DNA of 64,000 nucleotides, taken from positions 64,274,786 to 64,338,785 of the forward strand of contig OY740768.1 in the NCBI GenBank assembly GCA_963513935.1, in the 5' to 3' direction. This document shows, piece by piece, positions 10,869-22,950 of the stretch. Position numbers and translations under genes: made by a program. Every line of letters begins with the position of its first letter. The first letter of the stretch is position 1. The stretch is from Aphrophora alni. Its lineage: Eukaryota > Arthropoda > Insecta > Hemiptera > Aphrophoridae. The notes beneath the pieces were generated by a model. It saw only the letters and a program-made list of their open reading frames with translations. It searched no databases and was not told where the DNA came from.

Positions 10869-12102
10869 GATGATAATGCATTAATCCTGTAAGGCGTAGG
10901 TACACACTACCAGAATAAGCAGTACAATTTGTTCTAATACTAACAATAAATAAATAACAGCGGTTGTGCAATTTGTAATGTATAATAAAATGGGTTTTCA
11001 TTAATATGTCAAACTGAATAAGTCAAACAAACGTGAGAAAACATTTTTGAAATAATATTAACATTATTTAGCATTTAAACTTTTTATAACAATGGATTGG
11101 TGAAGGATCTAGGCTATGGATCAGCCGGCTATTACTGGTTGTGAAATACAATTACTACAGAATTAGATCCCAATAGAAACATCGTTACCTCAGAATGCCT
11201 TTAACTCTTTAGATATCCGGTACTAAACTGAGGTACATTATTAAATTATATGCCTCTCGAAAAGCAATAAAGATACAACTCGCGCCCATTTAAAGTACCG
11301 TGTAAAGCACGCGTACTATGGTCCGAGTTATGTTTAAAAGTACCATCAAGAACCTTTAAAAATATAGGAGAATAATGGAAACAATAAATCCGCAGAAACA
11401 CTCAATTCAGCTGCCAACCAACCATTAGACTTGTTAAGGAACAGATGTTACCACCCACACACATCTACAGCTGTTCTACTCGTTTCAACTGTTTTTGTGT
11501 TCACCTATTTATGAGGCTATTTATAATGAAGGAGTTAACGAGAATTATTTATCTGTAACAGCAGCCGTAATAAAATAGTATTTGGTGAGGTTTAAGAGTT
11601 CACTAAATGAAGGGAACAGGAAACATTCATTCATATTAAACTATATTCATGGCGGTATAGCTTATAACAGTTGAGGCTAACTTATACATAAAGCATCTTT
11701 TTTAGTATTCTTTAACTCAATACAGAACACACAAGACACACTCTCAGGCAGTAATGATAAATCATAAGTTACATTACGTAAATTACATTAATAATACCGA
11801 CAGTAAATAAATACAAAATATATAATTAATCATAAGAGAAGAACTAAGCGTATGCTGAAAGTGCAATGTAAATTCCTAGGCATGGTTTTAAAGTTTAATA
11901 ACACTTTACAACTACCTGTTGTGTGACTGCTTACTCGTCGTTTCAAGAACCCAGTTTTAGCAAACACGAAACTTTGAGCACATTTTCTTGTTCTTTTTTT
12001 TTAGCCACATAAACAACAAAAATAGTCAAATTTTTCTCAATTAGCTACTTTTATAAAACCTAATGAATTTCGTTTTAATTCTAAAAATTGCTGTATATTT
12101 TG

Positions 12103-12535
12103 AATAATAAATCAAATTTCTTTTGTTTAACATACCACGTTTTTAAATGGACTAAAAAGTATAAAAATAATTTTTCATGACCCTTCTTCAATTTTGAGGG
12201 AGGTTTTTTAGTGGTTATTGATATATTTGGAATACTTGGAGTGAAAAGCTTGGGGCGCAGGCAATCTATGATAGTTAAGGAGGAGTAAATAAATTAAATT
12301 ACAGTGAATCACATTTCCCATTCACTGAAATTAGCTGTGAATTCATCCGGATTGTCTATTTGTATTATTTACTGACTGCGCCCCACGTTTTTCTCTCCAA
12401 GTATTCCAAATATATCCATAGCCACTAACAATCCTCCCTCAAAATTGTAGAAGGGTCATGAAAAATTATTTTATACTTTTTAGTCCGTTTTGAAAACGTG
12501 GTATGTTAAAAAAAAATTTTATTTGATTTATTATT
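12103..12535. mobile_element. foldback element with arms of about 160 bp
   Basis: Bases 12103-12260 and 12376-12535 are near-perfect reverse complements, with scattered mismatches and small indels. Both contain AACATACCACGTTTT, TCATGACCCTTCT, TTTTGAGGGAGG, ATATTTGGAATACTTGGAG and GGGGCGCAG. The loop is about 115 nt. No transposase is encoded. A transcript through it would fold into a long hairpin. Target duplications could not be identified. Confidence 0.8.
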
Positions 12536-15088
12536 TTCTGTTTTTTAGTCTTATGTCCGGGTGAAAGATTTCAATCGGTTTTGTATGTATGGATGAGACT
12601 CTGACAGGGACATATATAGGAAATTCCCAATGCATTTCACATCATGTTTAGTTGCAAATGTCTGAAACTCAAAATATTACCTCATATTACCTGTTGTTAA
12701 AACAACTGTAGAGACAAGACACCAACTAAATATTGTATTGTCATCTACTTCTGACCTATGTTCAAAATTTCAGGTCTCTAGCTTATCGGGAAGTTAGTTT
12801 AAACTCGATTGCAAAATTCCACCCGAACAGACAGACAGACAAATATGACGGAAACCGAACTAATAAAAACGTGGTAAAAATACAAACTTCCTGAAAATCA
12901 TAATTTTTCATTTATTCTGCAATAATAAATTTTAACAACTCATGTCTTCCACATAAATAAACCTACTAGGTTTGATCATGATCATTTCATTTACAATATA
13001 TTGCTTAGTTAAAATTATCAGTATATTTTATAATTAAAAAGCAATATTGATAAACTGTTTAAAATATCACAAAACTTTTTATAATCAGTTATGACGATTT
13101 GAATTACATTTTGTTCAGTTGTAACCTCTCTGATATAAACTAGACATGTTGGTCACTATTCTTTCCAAAACCATTATGCGACAACATTTCAAATAAACCG
13201 TGTACAACCACTGCACTACTTCTCAATCAAACTAAAAATTATAATTATTGCTCTTAAAAGGTAGAATATCTCAAAATCAAACCACACTATTTTGATCAAA
13301 CTTTGGTCGTATGTGAAGATTTATGATAAACTTAAATGAAAACCTGTATAATAGGGATATATACAAGATATCGATTAATTTTACTTTTTTTAAATGTTGT
13401 TTTCTAATAACCGTAACTTTCATTTTGACGCAGCTCGATACGTTAATTTGCTTCATTACTTTTGTTTTAAGCAAAACTGAAAAAAAAATTTGTATTGGCC
13501 AAATTTGAGATATCGACTTTGATGACGTCCACAATTTATTTTCACTTTTTGATTTCTAAGTTTCGAATCTACATTTCTAGTAAGATGACTACCAACACTA
13601 AATCTAAACTAAATTCAAAGGATAAAATAACTTGTGTTCAAACTTTAATCATCAAAATATTAAAAAAAAAAAAATTAAATCTTGAAATTTAACAAAATTA
13701 AATTAGAATTAAGTTTATATAAACTAGATCATATATGTATAAAATTCACACAGTATTTAGATTACTGCACTTTTTTCACTTAAAAAACACACACACACAC
13801 CTACAATCAGTTAAATCTATTTTAAATAAGACATCCAAGGTGAAAGGAAAAATCTTTGCTGAAATCTTGTGCTACATTTAATCAAGGCTGAACATTCATT
13901 CTCATTTTCCGCACACCCGGGGTAACCCAACCATAAATACGGGTAAAGTGTTATTTAGTAAAGCCTTGAGATAAGACAATCTGTACTTCATCCCTTCCTC
14001 ACCCCACATGTACATGATTTGCATGCCTAATCTATTGGCCCTTCTATTCTATCATTACAAGTGATATTAAATATTCATTAGTGTCTGACTTGATTTTAGG
14101 AGTCTTTAAGAGATTCGCAGTGCCCTATAAACACCGAGAGGCATGCATTTAAATTTTAAATTGCATTAGAATATTACAATCCCGCTTACAATCCTATGAT
14201 CCCGGGCTAAAACGATGTTCCTAGGTTTTTAAGCATTATCATCCTTAAATGGTTTATACAATTTTGACGATTTATTGTAAATTAATTAACATTTTATAAA
14301 TACAATTTTACTGAAATTAACAAAGGTTGAAGTTGGAGTAATGCATTATTAACATTAGTAACAATTAGACTTAGGTAATTTCAGCAGGGATAGAATTAAT
14401 CCCTAATACAAAATTTTGTTTTTCAAAATTCAATTTGTTGGCCGATATATTTATTTATAAACAGATTTTGATGAAACTTAGTTTTCTGTGTTTCATGGAA
14501 TGTTGAAGTAGATTTTGGTTTAGTGTAACTTGCATCCAAATCAAAATTTTTAAATAGCGATAAGGTTTACTTTGATATTTATTATGAACCGATTTTGGTG
14601 TAATTCAACTAAATCTTGATTTTTGAACAGCACGATTTTTTAGTAGTCTATGCCTAGAATGTTTATAATGGTGGCACTACTAATTGTTAAACTGCATCCA
14701 TTTTGTTTATTGTACGATATATTGTAAACTAGATTGAGTAAAATTCGTTCTGCTTCTTCTCGTCAGTTTGTATACATCCAATATAATATTTATAATTGTT
14801 ACAACCAGGTTATCTTTAGTAAACAAATAATAAACTGGAGCTTTTTAAAAAAATCTTTATTCGTATTGAACAAATATACTTCCTTCAAGAAAGTAACAAC
14901 AAATACAAAAAACTAATACTCTTTCCCTAATTTAATTGAAAAACTAAATTAATCGTTAAAAACCTTTTATTTTTCATTCAATAATATTAAAACAGATGTG
15001 TTCTTGAAAATAGAGGTAATACATAGTTAGGCCATCAAACTCAAACTGCTCGGCTCTCCAGACTACGGAATAAGGAAGCGAGAGGACA
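12536..15088. other. non-coding stretch following the foldback
   Basis: From 12541 to about 12890 there is repeat-like text including a CAGGTCTCTAGCTTATCGGG phrase and a GACAGACAGAC run at 12826-12841, probably belonging to the same repeat as the foldback. A CA microsatellite lies at 13787-13801. The short open frames at 13.3-13.7 and 14.7 kb are AT-rich noise. Confidence 0.5.
13787..13801. repeat. (CA)n microsatellite
   Basis: A short CA run of about 15 bp. Confidence 0.85.
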
Positions 15089-15400
15089 ATGGCAGGGATT
15101 ACTCACGATCCACTAGTTGTGCCTCCACTTAGAAAGCCCACAACTATAGATGAACCTTTCAAGAGGTCTAATACTTATAAACATGACAATCGAGCGGGCA
15201 ATAAGGGAGAGCTACTCCCGTTTCCAAGTCGTTTAACAAATGATGTAATTGTGGTACTTGACATCACTTCGTACACGCGACTCTCAACTAAAGGTCCCGT
15301 GGTGAGATGTTTAGGTGAACCTTTTAAGAGTTGTAAATTTATAAACATGGACAATCGAGCAGGCAAGAAGGGAGAACTATTCCCTTTAGAAGTCATTTAA
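15089..15400 (+). CDS. hypothetical 103-residue ORF made of an internal duplication
   Basis: ATG at 15089 opens 103 codons. The DNA carries a diverged duplication with a period of 165 bp: copies start near 15151 and 15316. 165 is 55 codons, so the peptide repeats in frame (EPFKRSNTYKHDNRAGNKGELLP, shortened here to its core DNRAGNKGEL, against DNRAGKKGEL). The minus strand is also open over 15175-15396 (core SSPFLPARLS against SSPLLPARLS). Two open strands across a repeat make it hard to choose a coding strand, and this may be part of an uncharacterised repeat rather than a gene. No domain is recognised. Confidence 0.25.
   Translation: MAGITHDPLVVPPLRKPTTIDEPFKRSNTYKHDNRAGNKGELLPFPSRLTNDVIVVLDITSYTRLSTKGPVVRCLGEPFKSCKFINMDNRAGKKGELFPLEVI
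15125..15400. repeat. diverged tandem duplication, period 165 bp
   Basis: TGAACCTTT...AAGAG..CTAA, ATAAACATG, GACAATCGAGC, GGCAA.AAGGGAGA and CTA.TCCC appear in the same order at about 15151-15230 and 15316-15395. Confidence 0.75.
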
Positions 15401-15429
15401 TCATTTAACAATTGACGTAGTGGCACATC

Positions 15430-16784
15430 TCGTACAAGTTAGCCATAAACTACACACCATTACTAAACGACTAGGTTCCTTCTGTACAACAAACTACACT
15501 AAATTTCTTTTAATAATAATTTCTTGAACATTGAATTTGTATTTAATAGTAATAAAGTAATAATAATATATGGATTAAGATCTTTACATTTCTTCCTTTC
15601 CTTATGTCATTTTAAAGTTTGTCACGGGATTATTTTTAATTTATAACAGTTTAATTATAAACCTTGTTTTATTTTATGTTTAAACAAAATCAGAAGGTAA
15701 TAAAAAAGTGCATAGTTTTAATTATGTCAAATATTGAATCAACCATGCCCATGTAAACCAACTACATTTGTGATAAGTGTAGTGTTATTTTTAACTAATT
15801 TCTAATACAAACAATTTTAATTTTTGGAATCTTCCTCAAGGAAACAACTACACCTAAGACTAAGATATGTTTCGATTCTAGACACACGTAATTTGACATC
15901 ATTTTTGGAGTATTGTATACAACATAACAGACAGCTAGGTTTTTTGTTTTTAACAAGCAGTACAGAAAAATAGTTACACTGAACCAAAAACTAACAATGT
16001 TGTTATTAAAAACTCTAGAGATCTCAATGTTGCTCAAATATAGTACTTTAGTTTCATCTTTACCTAATTATTGGACAAATTCGTAACTTGTTGATACAAA
16101 AACGTATACAATAGTCCCAAAAATCTGCATCCACAGATGGCAAAACTTGTTTCATCGGTAAGTTATTATTAAAACCACAATTAATTCTTAACACATAATC
16201 ACAAAAGATCAAATATATCACCCATAATATGTGTAATACAGTATCTGGAATTTTAGTCAAAATAGTCAAAAAAATATGCTAGATTAGTAGAGTATGACTG
16301 AAAAACGTCGTAACCGTTTCATCTACGGTAGGTCTTTCTTATCTAGGAGTCTAAGATAGCTAACCAATCTGCATATATTAATACCAGAATTGAGATCGAC
16401 GAATGGACATTAAAAAAAAAAAAAATTTTTTAATAGTTTTAATGCGAAAAACCATTGCAGTCATCATCGCTTTCACAAAATCGAGCATAAGATGCTCCAC
16501 ATTAGAAAAGTACAAATAAAACTAAAAACAATAGCATAAAATTTGAACAACATTAACAAAACTAAAATTAATTAACTATCGTAAATAAATAATAACTGTA
16601 ATATATTACAAAGCTGTAAAGAGGCAACAAGTTAACAATAATAAAGTAAATGCAATTAAAAACAAATATTACTGCAAAAGGGGCAACGAGTTAACGAATG
16701 ATAAAATTTATAAAAAAATTATTAGGCAACTAAACATAATATTACAGAGCTGTAAATGCTCTACAATAATAAAATTTAAATGTT
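15430..16784. other. AT-rich non-coding stretch
   Basis: No gene is supported. The part from about 16440 to 16784 may be the 3' untranslated tail of the adjoining minus-strand Jockey-like relic; it has loosely repeated GGCAAC.AGTTAAC phrases (about 16622 and 16681). Confidence 0.45.
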
Positions 16785-18110
16785 TTAAATCTTATCGAAA
16801 ATTTTCAGACGACGTTAAAAGGATAATACCCGATAGCAAATAGAGGATCTCAGCATTCTCCCCCCAACATAGCCTGAATAGAATTATAGCACAAAAGTCT
16901 TAAGCACGCTCAATACACACTCTATTAGGGTATGCTTAATCGTAAAGGTACAAAATGGGAATTGCGGCGGATTCCCGTGTTCCATCGGAAATTCATGAGT
17001 GAACATGGAATGACCGATACGAACACGGATAATCACCACTTCCTCTCGACGCGACGGCTCGCACGAATGGATAAAATCCAAAGACGGGCGGTATTCTTGT
17101 CTTCTCTCAGTTTATTGGAGACAATTGTTGTCCATTCTTCCTCCCACTGACCATCCAATAAATATTTAATTACCGCTACAAAGTCAGATACCATAACGCG
17201 CTGCGTGACTGGCATCTGACTTGTGGCTTTTTTGCTGCTTCGTCTGCTTTTATGTTTTTCATAATTCCGCAATGGCCCAGGTAACCAACGTAATGACACT
17301 CCAATGCCCCATAACTGAAATCTATGTGATATACAGAATATCCTCGACCAAGAGGTTCTTAGAATACATATCATGGATAGACTATAAAGCACTTTTGGAA
17401 TCGGTACACAAAGTGAAAACCAGATGGTACTGTATTAAGACCTTTTAAAATAGCAAAAAGTACAGCAGTAAAAAAGAATAAAAACTTAGGATAATCCATA
17501 AGTACACGTCCGTCCGGATGAGTAACATCCCCAACTGACTTTATTGTCCAGTTTAAACCCATCTGTGAAAATAATTCCACTAGAAGTAAATTCAGACACT
17601 CTTGACGATACAGTACATCAAGGGTGTCATACTTAATGAATCTGGACAATGAAAAATCAAAATGTGATAGTTTATGAGCTATGGAGGGGAAAAAACACGA
17701 AGAATACTCGTACATTAGAGGAAGTACAAGTCCCAAATTTTCGGGGATTCGTAGTATCTAAATGGACAGTACTGTTTTGACGATATTCGTATTTTGCAGC
17801 TAAAGAGTTATTAAAAACAACGTTGTATACTGGATGATGGTACGGTTTGGAGCGCAGACTACTCGTGTATGATATTTGTATTAATGTCTACGTCGAGAAA
17901 GAGAAGGTTCAACAGTCTTAGCAAGTAATAAGCAATAAATTGGACTCGAAAGAAATGCTCCACAAACAACATGAAGTGTACAGTTATTTACCCAATCTAG
18001 CTTCTTAATGGCCTTGTGGATGAGTAGACTTTGGAGCCATAATCAATCCGCGAACAAGAGCACGTTAAAATCTTAACAAGTCTTATCGACTCCCCACCGA
18101 GAACCGCTGA
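16785..18110 (-). pseudogene. decayed Jockey-like non-LTR retrotransposon ORF2 C-terminal half
   Basis: Minus-strand frames give RIDYGSKVY (RT end, near 18.05 kb), then FFTAVLFAILKGLNTV and GVSLRWLPGPLRN (RNase H strand with the W-P-G signature). KKATSQMP, WQEEW-like GQWEEEWTTI, EEVVIIRVRIGHS and FTIKHTLIECV follow, and finally LRRLKIFDKI at about 16790. This order matches the end of Jockey-clade ORF2 (RNase H, then the R-R-E-V-V-L-R-RIGH block and cysteine tail). Stops and frameshifts break it repeatedly, so it is inactive. The three overlapping minus-strand open frames between 16884 and 17736 are pieces of this one relic; the plus-strand frames there are shadows. Confidence 0.85.
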
Positions 18111-20116
18111 GAACAAGTAACATGTCAACACCGTGTAACATGTATTTTAACACCGTGTTTCCAGATGAGATTAATGTGGAATCCAAGAAAATCTATGATC
18201 AAATAATAGGCCTACAAATTAAGCAGTTACTGTAGTTTGCAATTGTGTTTCATTGAGAAATAATAAAGTCTGGTGGTTCAGTCTATGGCGCCTAAAAGCA
18301 ATACAATGCGTTTTTGAGATAAAGAACTTCAAACCTGTTAATCTTATAAAAACAAAAAAACTAGTTATTAAATTTGACGCATATTAAAATCTTTAAATAT
18401 ATTAATATGATTTACCGAAATAGATATTCTTTTCTATTTAATATCGCACTAAATTTATTGAATTATTTTGAAATAATGACAACCGGAACTACCCAGCAAA
18501 TACTCGTTAGTGGCAGGATAGTATTATTGATTAGTATTAATCAATAGTCTGTATTGTTTAGTATAGTGTGTTGTTTAGTATAACACTCGTTATTGATTAG
18601 TATTAATCAATAGTCGGAATGGCGATAGCAAATATGTTAAAATCTCTCTATAAAATGTAAATTATATAATAGAGATTTTTTTTTAAACTTCGTAAGTAGA
18701 TTGTAAAGTTGTGTATTATGTAAATTGATTATGATATTTTCTTAGTGAGACAGAATAATGTGAAAGTACGGAAGAAGGAAGCATTCAATGAAGCTGTTCG
18801 TCAAGGTCATAGTCAATTGCATATGTAGTGGTAATTATAATTAACTTCCTAACACACCCAACCATAAAACTAAATACTTACCAAAAATAACATTTCCAAA
18901 AAATGTCCGTAATACTACTTATAGCCTAGAATGAAAAAATGTAATTTTCTGTATTATTGAGATTGTTTGCATTATTTCTTATGGGAGATAAATTGGTTCA
19001 GAAGGGAAACTGATTAGTTTGGTTATTACTATTCAAATTTCACATAAATTTTACCAAAATCTTTAGAACCTATTTTGAGAAATTAGGTCATTTACAACAG
19101 TTTCGAGGAATATTTTTTTTACAGATAAAACTACTCATCTAATATGATTTTTTTGGAAAATAGTACCAAAACATTTTGTTTGAGTATTAGGGGCTACATT
19201 TTAGCAAAATCGTTGGAGAACATTAAGAAAATAGTAATGCTGAGTTTTGGTCTTAAGGCAGATGCTCCCAAACTAAGTTATCGTAAAAATGTAAAACCCG
19301 TTGGAGATACGACCATAATACTCGTATACAGTACCAACAAATATAATTTGACAAAATTCAATCAACTCATTTGGGTTGAAAAGCACGATACAGATGACGG
19401 ACAAGCATTCCCAAAATAATTTTTTTTTTTGGATTCAGGAGACCTTAACAGATATTTTGTGAAAACCTCGACAGTGATATTTTTACTCGGAACACAACTT
19501 TCTCTATACTACGTATCCAAATACCCTTAACATGAATTTTGTTAAGAGGTTTAGTGCAACCTAGGTAGACCTAGGAATAAGTAGACCCTCAAGCTATAGC
19601 TTAAAATAAATATTTCGGAGATGTATAAGTTAATTCAAATACCTTACATTCGAACACTCTGAAAATGACGGTTGGTGTTTAGGCTATTATAACATATATA
19701 AAATAATATAATCCATAGTAGAGGATAATCTTTCACGAATCATAGGAGCTCCAATATGCCCTTTACCCAAGTAACAATACCACATATTTGAGGGAAGGAA
19801 TGACATTTAGAGAGTAAATATCACATAACCTATACGCTGTAAGCTACCATTTATATAAGGGCACATCTTTAGATGACAGATTGTATATACAGTAAATGTT
19901 AACATGTCTGAATCTTACAGCGCCAGACTAACTCGGCTATTCAAGAAAATCGACTGCGAATTTTCTCTCTCTTGTCACGTAAACATATTTGCACGTAAAT
20001 AGAATTTGAAGGAAGAAGAAGGAGCGAAGTGTTGTGATGGATTAAATTGTTTCCTTTATCAAACAATCCAGAAAGCCGATTCTCGGAACTTTCACATTAT
20101 TCTCACATTCTCTAAA
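18111..20116. other. AT-rich non-coding stretch
   Basis: Apart from the duplicated palindrome at 18521-18617 no structured element is evident. An ATG-initiated 91-codon frame at 19144-19419 has no recognisable domain and lies in repeat-like text, so I do not call it a gene. Confidence 0.5.
18521..18617. repeat. duplicated palindrome TTGATTAGTATTAATCAA
   Basis: The 26-bp block TTATTGATTAGTATTAATCA(ATAGTC) occurs at about 18523 and 18591. Each copy is itself a palindrome with arms TTGATTA and TAATCAA around GTAT. The intervening segment has its own short repeat, GTTTAGTATA. Confidence 0.8.
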
Positions 20117-20324
<208 letters not shown>

Positions 20325-21029
20325 TATTTATTAACACTATAGTAATATTTTTAGAGGAGGGGAATTTTACAAATACATTGGATTAGGTCAATAATGTCTA
20401 AAATAGTTAAAATGCATAAACACTGTTTATAATTTTATTTTTAAAACGATGTTGCCTGTAATCTAATAACATTATAATATTTTGGTTTTGAAGTTAATTG
20501 ATATTTCTTGGATTGTTCATATAATTAGTGTGATTTTATCGGACATTTGCCATCTTTTTAATTTATTATAACTAACCATTCCATGCTATTAAAGACTCGA
20601 CATTTGGTTACATGCTCAACAACACTAAAATTTTAAGTTTTCAATTTAAAATATCAGAGAGTTTTATAGGATTGTGGCTTCTGTAAATTAGATTCCTTCC
20701 GTACATTCCAAAGGTTTTAGTATTTTAATATCGCACGATCAAACAGGTCACGAACTAACTTCATCATAATACCTCTTAACTTTAATGGTTCATTTGGCAA
20801 TTAGTATCCTCTATATTTCAGGGAATTGGTGTTATAACACTTTATCATTACAATATTCAAATATTACTTTCATTAAAATTTACTGAATTATGAAATTTTA
20901 TGATTAAAAAAAAAAAAGTATAAAAATTAAAATAGTACTTTTGGCGAAATTGAAATTATTGTGAAAATTTTTAAATACAGGACGTGAATTACTTTTAATA
21001 GGTCATTTTGTTTGTATCCATATTTTTTT
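20325..21029. other. AT-rich stretch without recognised features
   Basis: I see nothing beyond an A13 run near 20905. Confidence 0.5.
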
Positions 21030-21263
21030 CTTGTTGTTTTTAAAGGCGAAAAACCTTTAAGTCATCATTGCCTTATAACAAAAAGAAGATAAATAAAGAC
21101 GCATAGCCCTCTATATTCTAGTAGCGTCGGGGGTCAGAAGTGAGCAAGAGTTGGTCAAAAGAGACATGATAGAAAAGATTAAAAGAGAGACATCTAACCC
21201 AAGACTACGTGAAAAGAGATATAGATCTAATTAGGTCCTCTCAGGATTGCTACGTCCATAATA
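21030..21263 (-). mobile_element. SINE-like dispersed family A, copy 2
   Basis: Shares with the other three copies the TTGTTGTTTTTAAAGGCGAAAA start, a CATCTAACCCAAGACTACGT block and a TTAGGTCCTCTCAGGATTGC end. The AAGGCGA...TTGCCTT arms could form a short hairpin at this end, also present in copy 4. Minus orientation is assigned from the B-box-like GGTTAGATG on the minus strand. Confidence 0.6.
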
Positions 21264-22236
21264 ATCTCCTGAGGGTAGAAAAGATGGAACGGAATCCATT
21301 CGTTTCCATCGGCACAATGTAGCAACACCTCAACAACAAATTTTAATTTATATTTTACAATCCGGTTATTTACTCGTTAATTGGATATAAATGACCATCT
21401 CCAACGTTTCCCAATTATAATTCTTAATAAATTCTTTGCATTTAATATCAAAACTAAAAACAAAAGAAACTACAGACAAAATTACTCAGAAAGGCAACTT
21501 ATTACAGAATTTAATTCGGGTTTCTTTAATCCTTTTTTGTGCAATAATTAAAATGTATAAACACAGAAATTTGAATATTTTAATAACATTATGAAATTAC
21601 AACAGCATGATTAATACTTAACTTGATACTTTCCAATGTGAGAAATTTGTTTGTTTGCCAATTGCGTTCAAAAAGTTTGGCTTTAATTACTAAATAAAAA
21701 TATACAAATGAATCAATTAGTAAATTTTTAAACAAGAAATTATGGGTATTGAAATCTTAATAGAAACATCAATCCAAAACTATAAAATATTTACCGGTAA
21801 TTAGGTAGGCCCTATACTAGTAATTTGGCACCTTATGTATGATGTGAATCTGTATATTTTTTCTTGGTTCTGTTTTGTTGTATACAGGGTGACTCACGAA
21901 TATATTCAGAAACTTTGGAAGCCACCTATATGTAAAAATAAAGAACAAATATTTCAAAACAGTTAACTTTACAAAAAACGTACAAGGTACAAAATATTAA
22001 TATTAATATTTTTTAATGATGATTAAATGGTGTTTTATTTTTTCAGTAACTCAAAAGATAACCGAGGTATCGACAAAAAACTTAAAAAATAATACTTGAT
22101 AATTGTCTACTACACCGACAATTTTATAATAAGATAGACTTACCATTAATTAGTTTAGGCTAATTTATTGAAAGTGTAACAAGCAATTACTGAGGTACTG
22201 AAGTTCTAGGAAATTTTATTTTTGGCATCCTATTGT
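21264..22236. other. AT-rich stretch with a CAGGGTGACTC transposon-like terminus
   Basis: At 21877 the sequence TATACAGGGTGACTCACGAA resembles the TA-flanked CAGGGTG ends of the foldback elements at 52.5 and 44.3 kb. What follows to about 22200 is AT-rich with no visible opposite terminus. No gene is seen. Confidence 0.4.
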
Positions 22237-22505
22237 TATGCTCTTTTTTTTCTTCTTCATAAATTGATATCAACTATTGTTAGAATAAGTTTTTAATAAA
22301 CGAAATATTAAAGAAAACTTTTTTATACTCTTTTATTATTTACATAAATTGATATCAACTATTGCTAAGAATAAGTTTTTAATAAACGAAATATTAATGA
22401 AAACCTTTTTTTCATACTCTTTTTCTTCATAAATTGATATCAACTATTGCTAAGAATAATTATTTTTAAACGAAAACCTTTTTATACTTTTTATTTTTCT
22501 TTTAC
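22237..22505. repeat. tandem repeat, three copies of 85-95 bp
   Basis: ATAAATTGATATCAACTATT starts at 22259, 22344 and 22439. Each copy continues with GAATAAGTTTTTAATAAACG (third copy partly altered) and GAAAACCTTTTT. Confidence 0.85.
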
Positions 22506-22825
22506 TTATATATACATGAAGAACTATTTATAAACTACTGTACTGGTTTTTTTATGAGAAGAAATTTATAAATCCCACATACAGTATAATAATGGAACTC
22601 TCTACTAACATATATTAGCCAGTTGGCTTTATTGATCACTAAGATTTTTTTCCATTTAATACATTTCTTATATCATTTTTTAAAATTGTATTTTCATCTA
22701 GGTGTGTATGGTCAAATATAGGGTATGTTGTACAATATTAAATTTGTGTCAAATGTAAAGAAGAATACAAATCGCTAATGACAGAGTTTCAACACAGATA
22801 ATTCTTTAAAGTCATTGCTTTACGG

Positions 22826-22950
22826 CCGTTGGAGTAATGGGTAGCGTACGGTATATTATAAAAATTGAACGTCAGTAACAGGGCTCGAACCAACGATCAC
22901 ACAAAAGGAGTTCCAGCTGTTGGCCGTTCATTACTGCGGTCCCGGAGTCT
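22826..22950 (-). mobile_element. tRNA-like SINE candidate
   Basis: On the minus strand GGTTCGAGCCC (22884-22894) is an exact match to the pol III B-box GGTTCGANNCC. It is preceded by tRNA-like text (AGCTGGAACTCC, GATCGTTGG). The plus strand also shows an A-box-like TTGGAGTAATGGGTAGCG at about 22833. Orientation is therefore ambiguous, and two tRNA-like heads could be fused. It is not a functional tRNA gene: no acceptor stem closes it. Confidence 0.45.

Larger units (their letters stand above)
9990..12102. other. non-coding stretch with two poly-T tracts
   Basis: No gene is firmly supported. It contains T19 (10365-10383) and T46 (10558-10603), the latter adjoining a possible retrocopy on the minus strand. 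Confidence 0.5.

Noticed and set aside
13277..13692. Overlapping ORFs on both strands
   Set aside because: AT-rich low-complexity translation with no coding signature.
19144..19419. ATG-initiated 91-codon ORF
   Set aside because: No recognisable domain; its phrases (GAGTTTTGGTCTTAA) loosely recur near 55870, which suggests repeat sequence.
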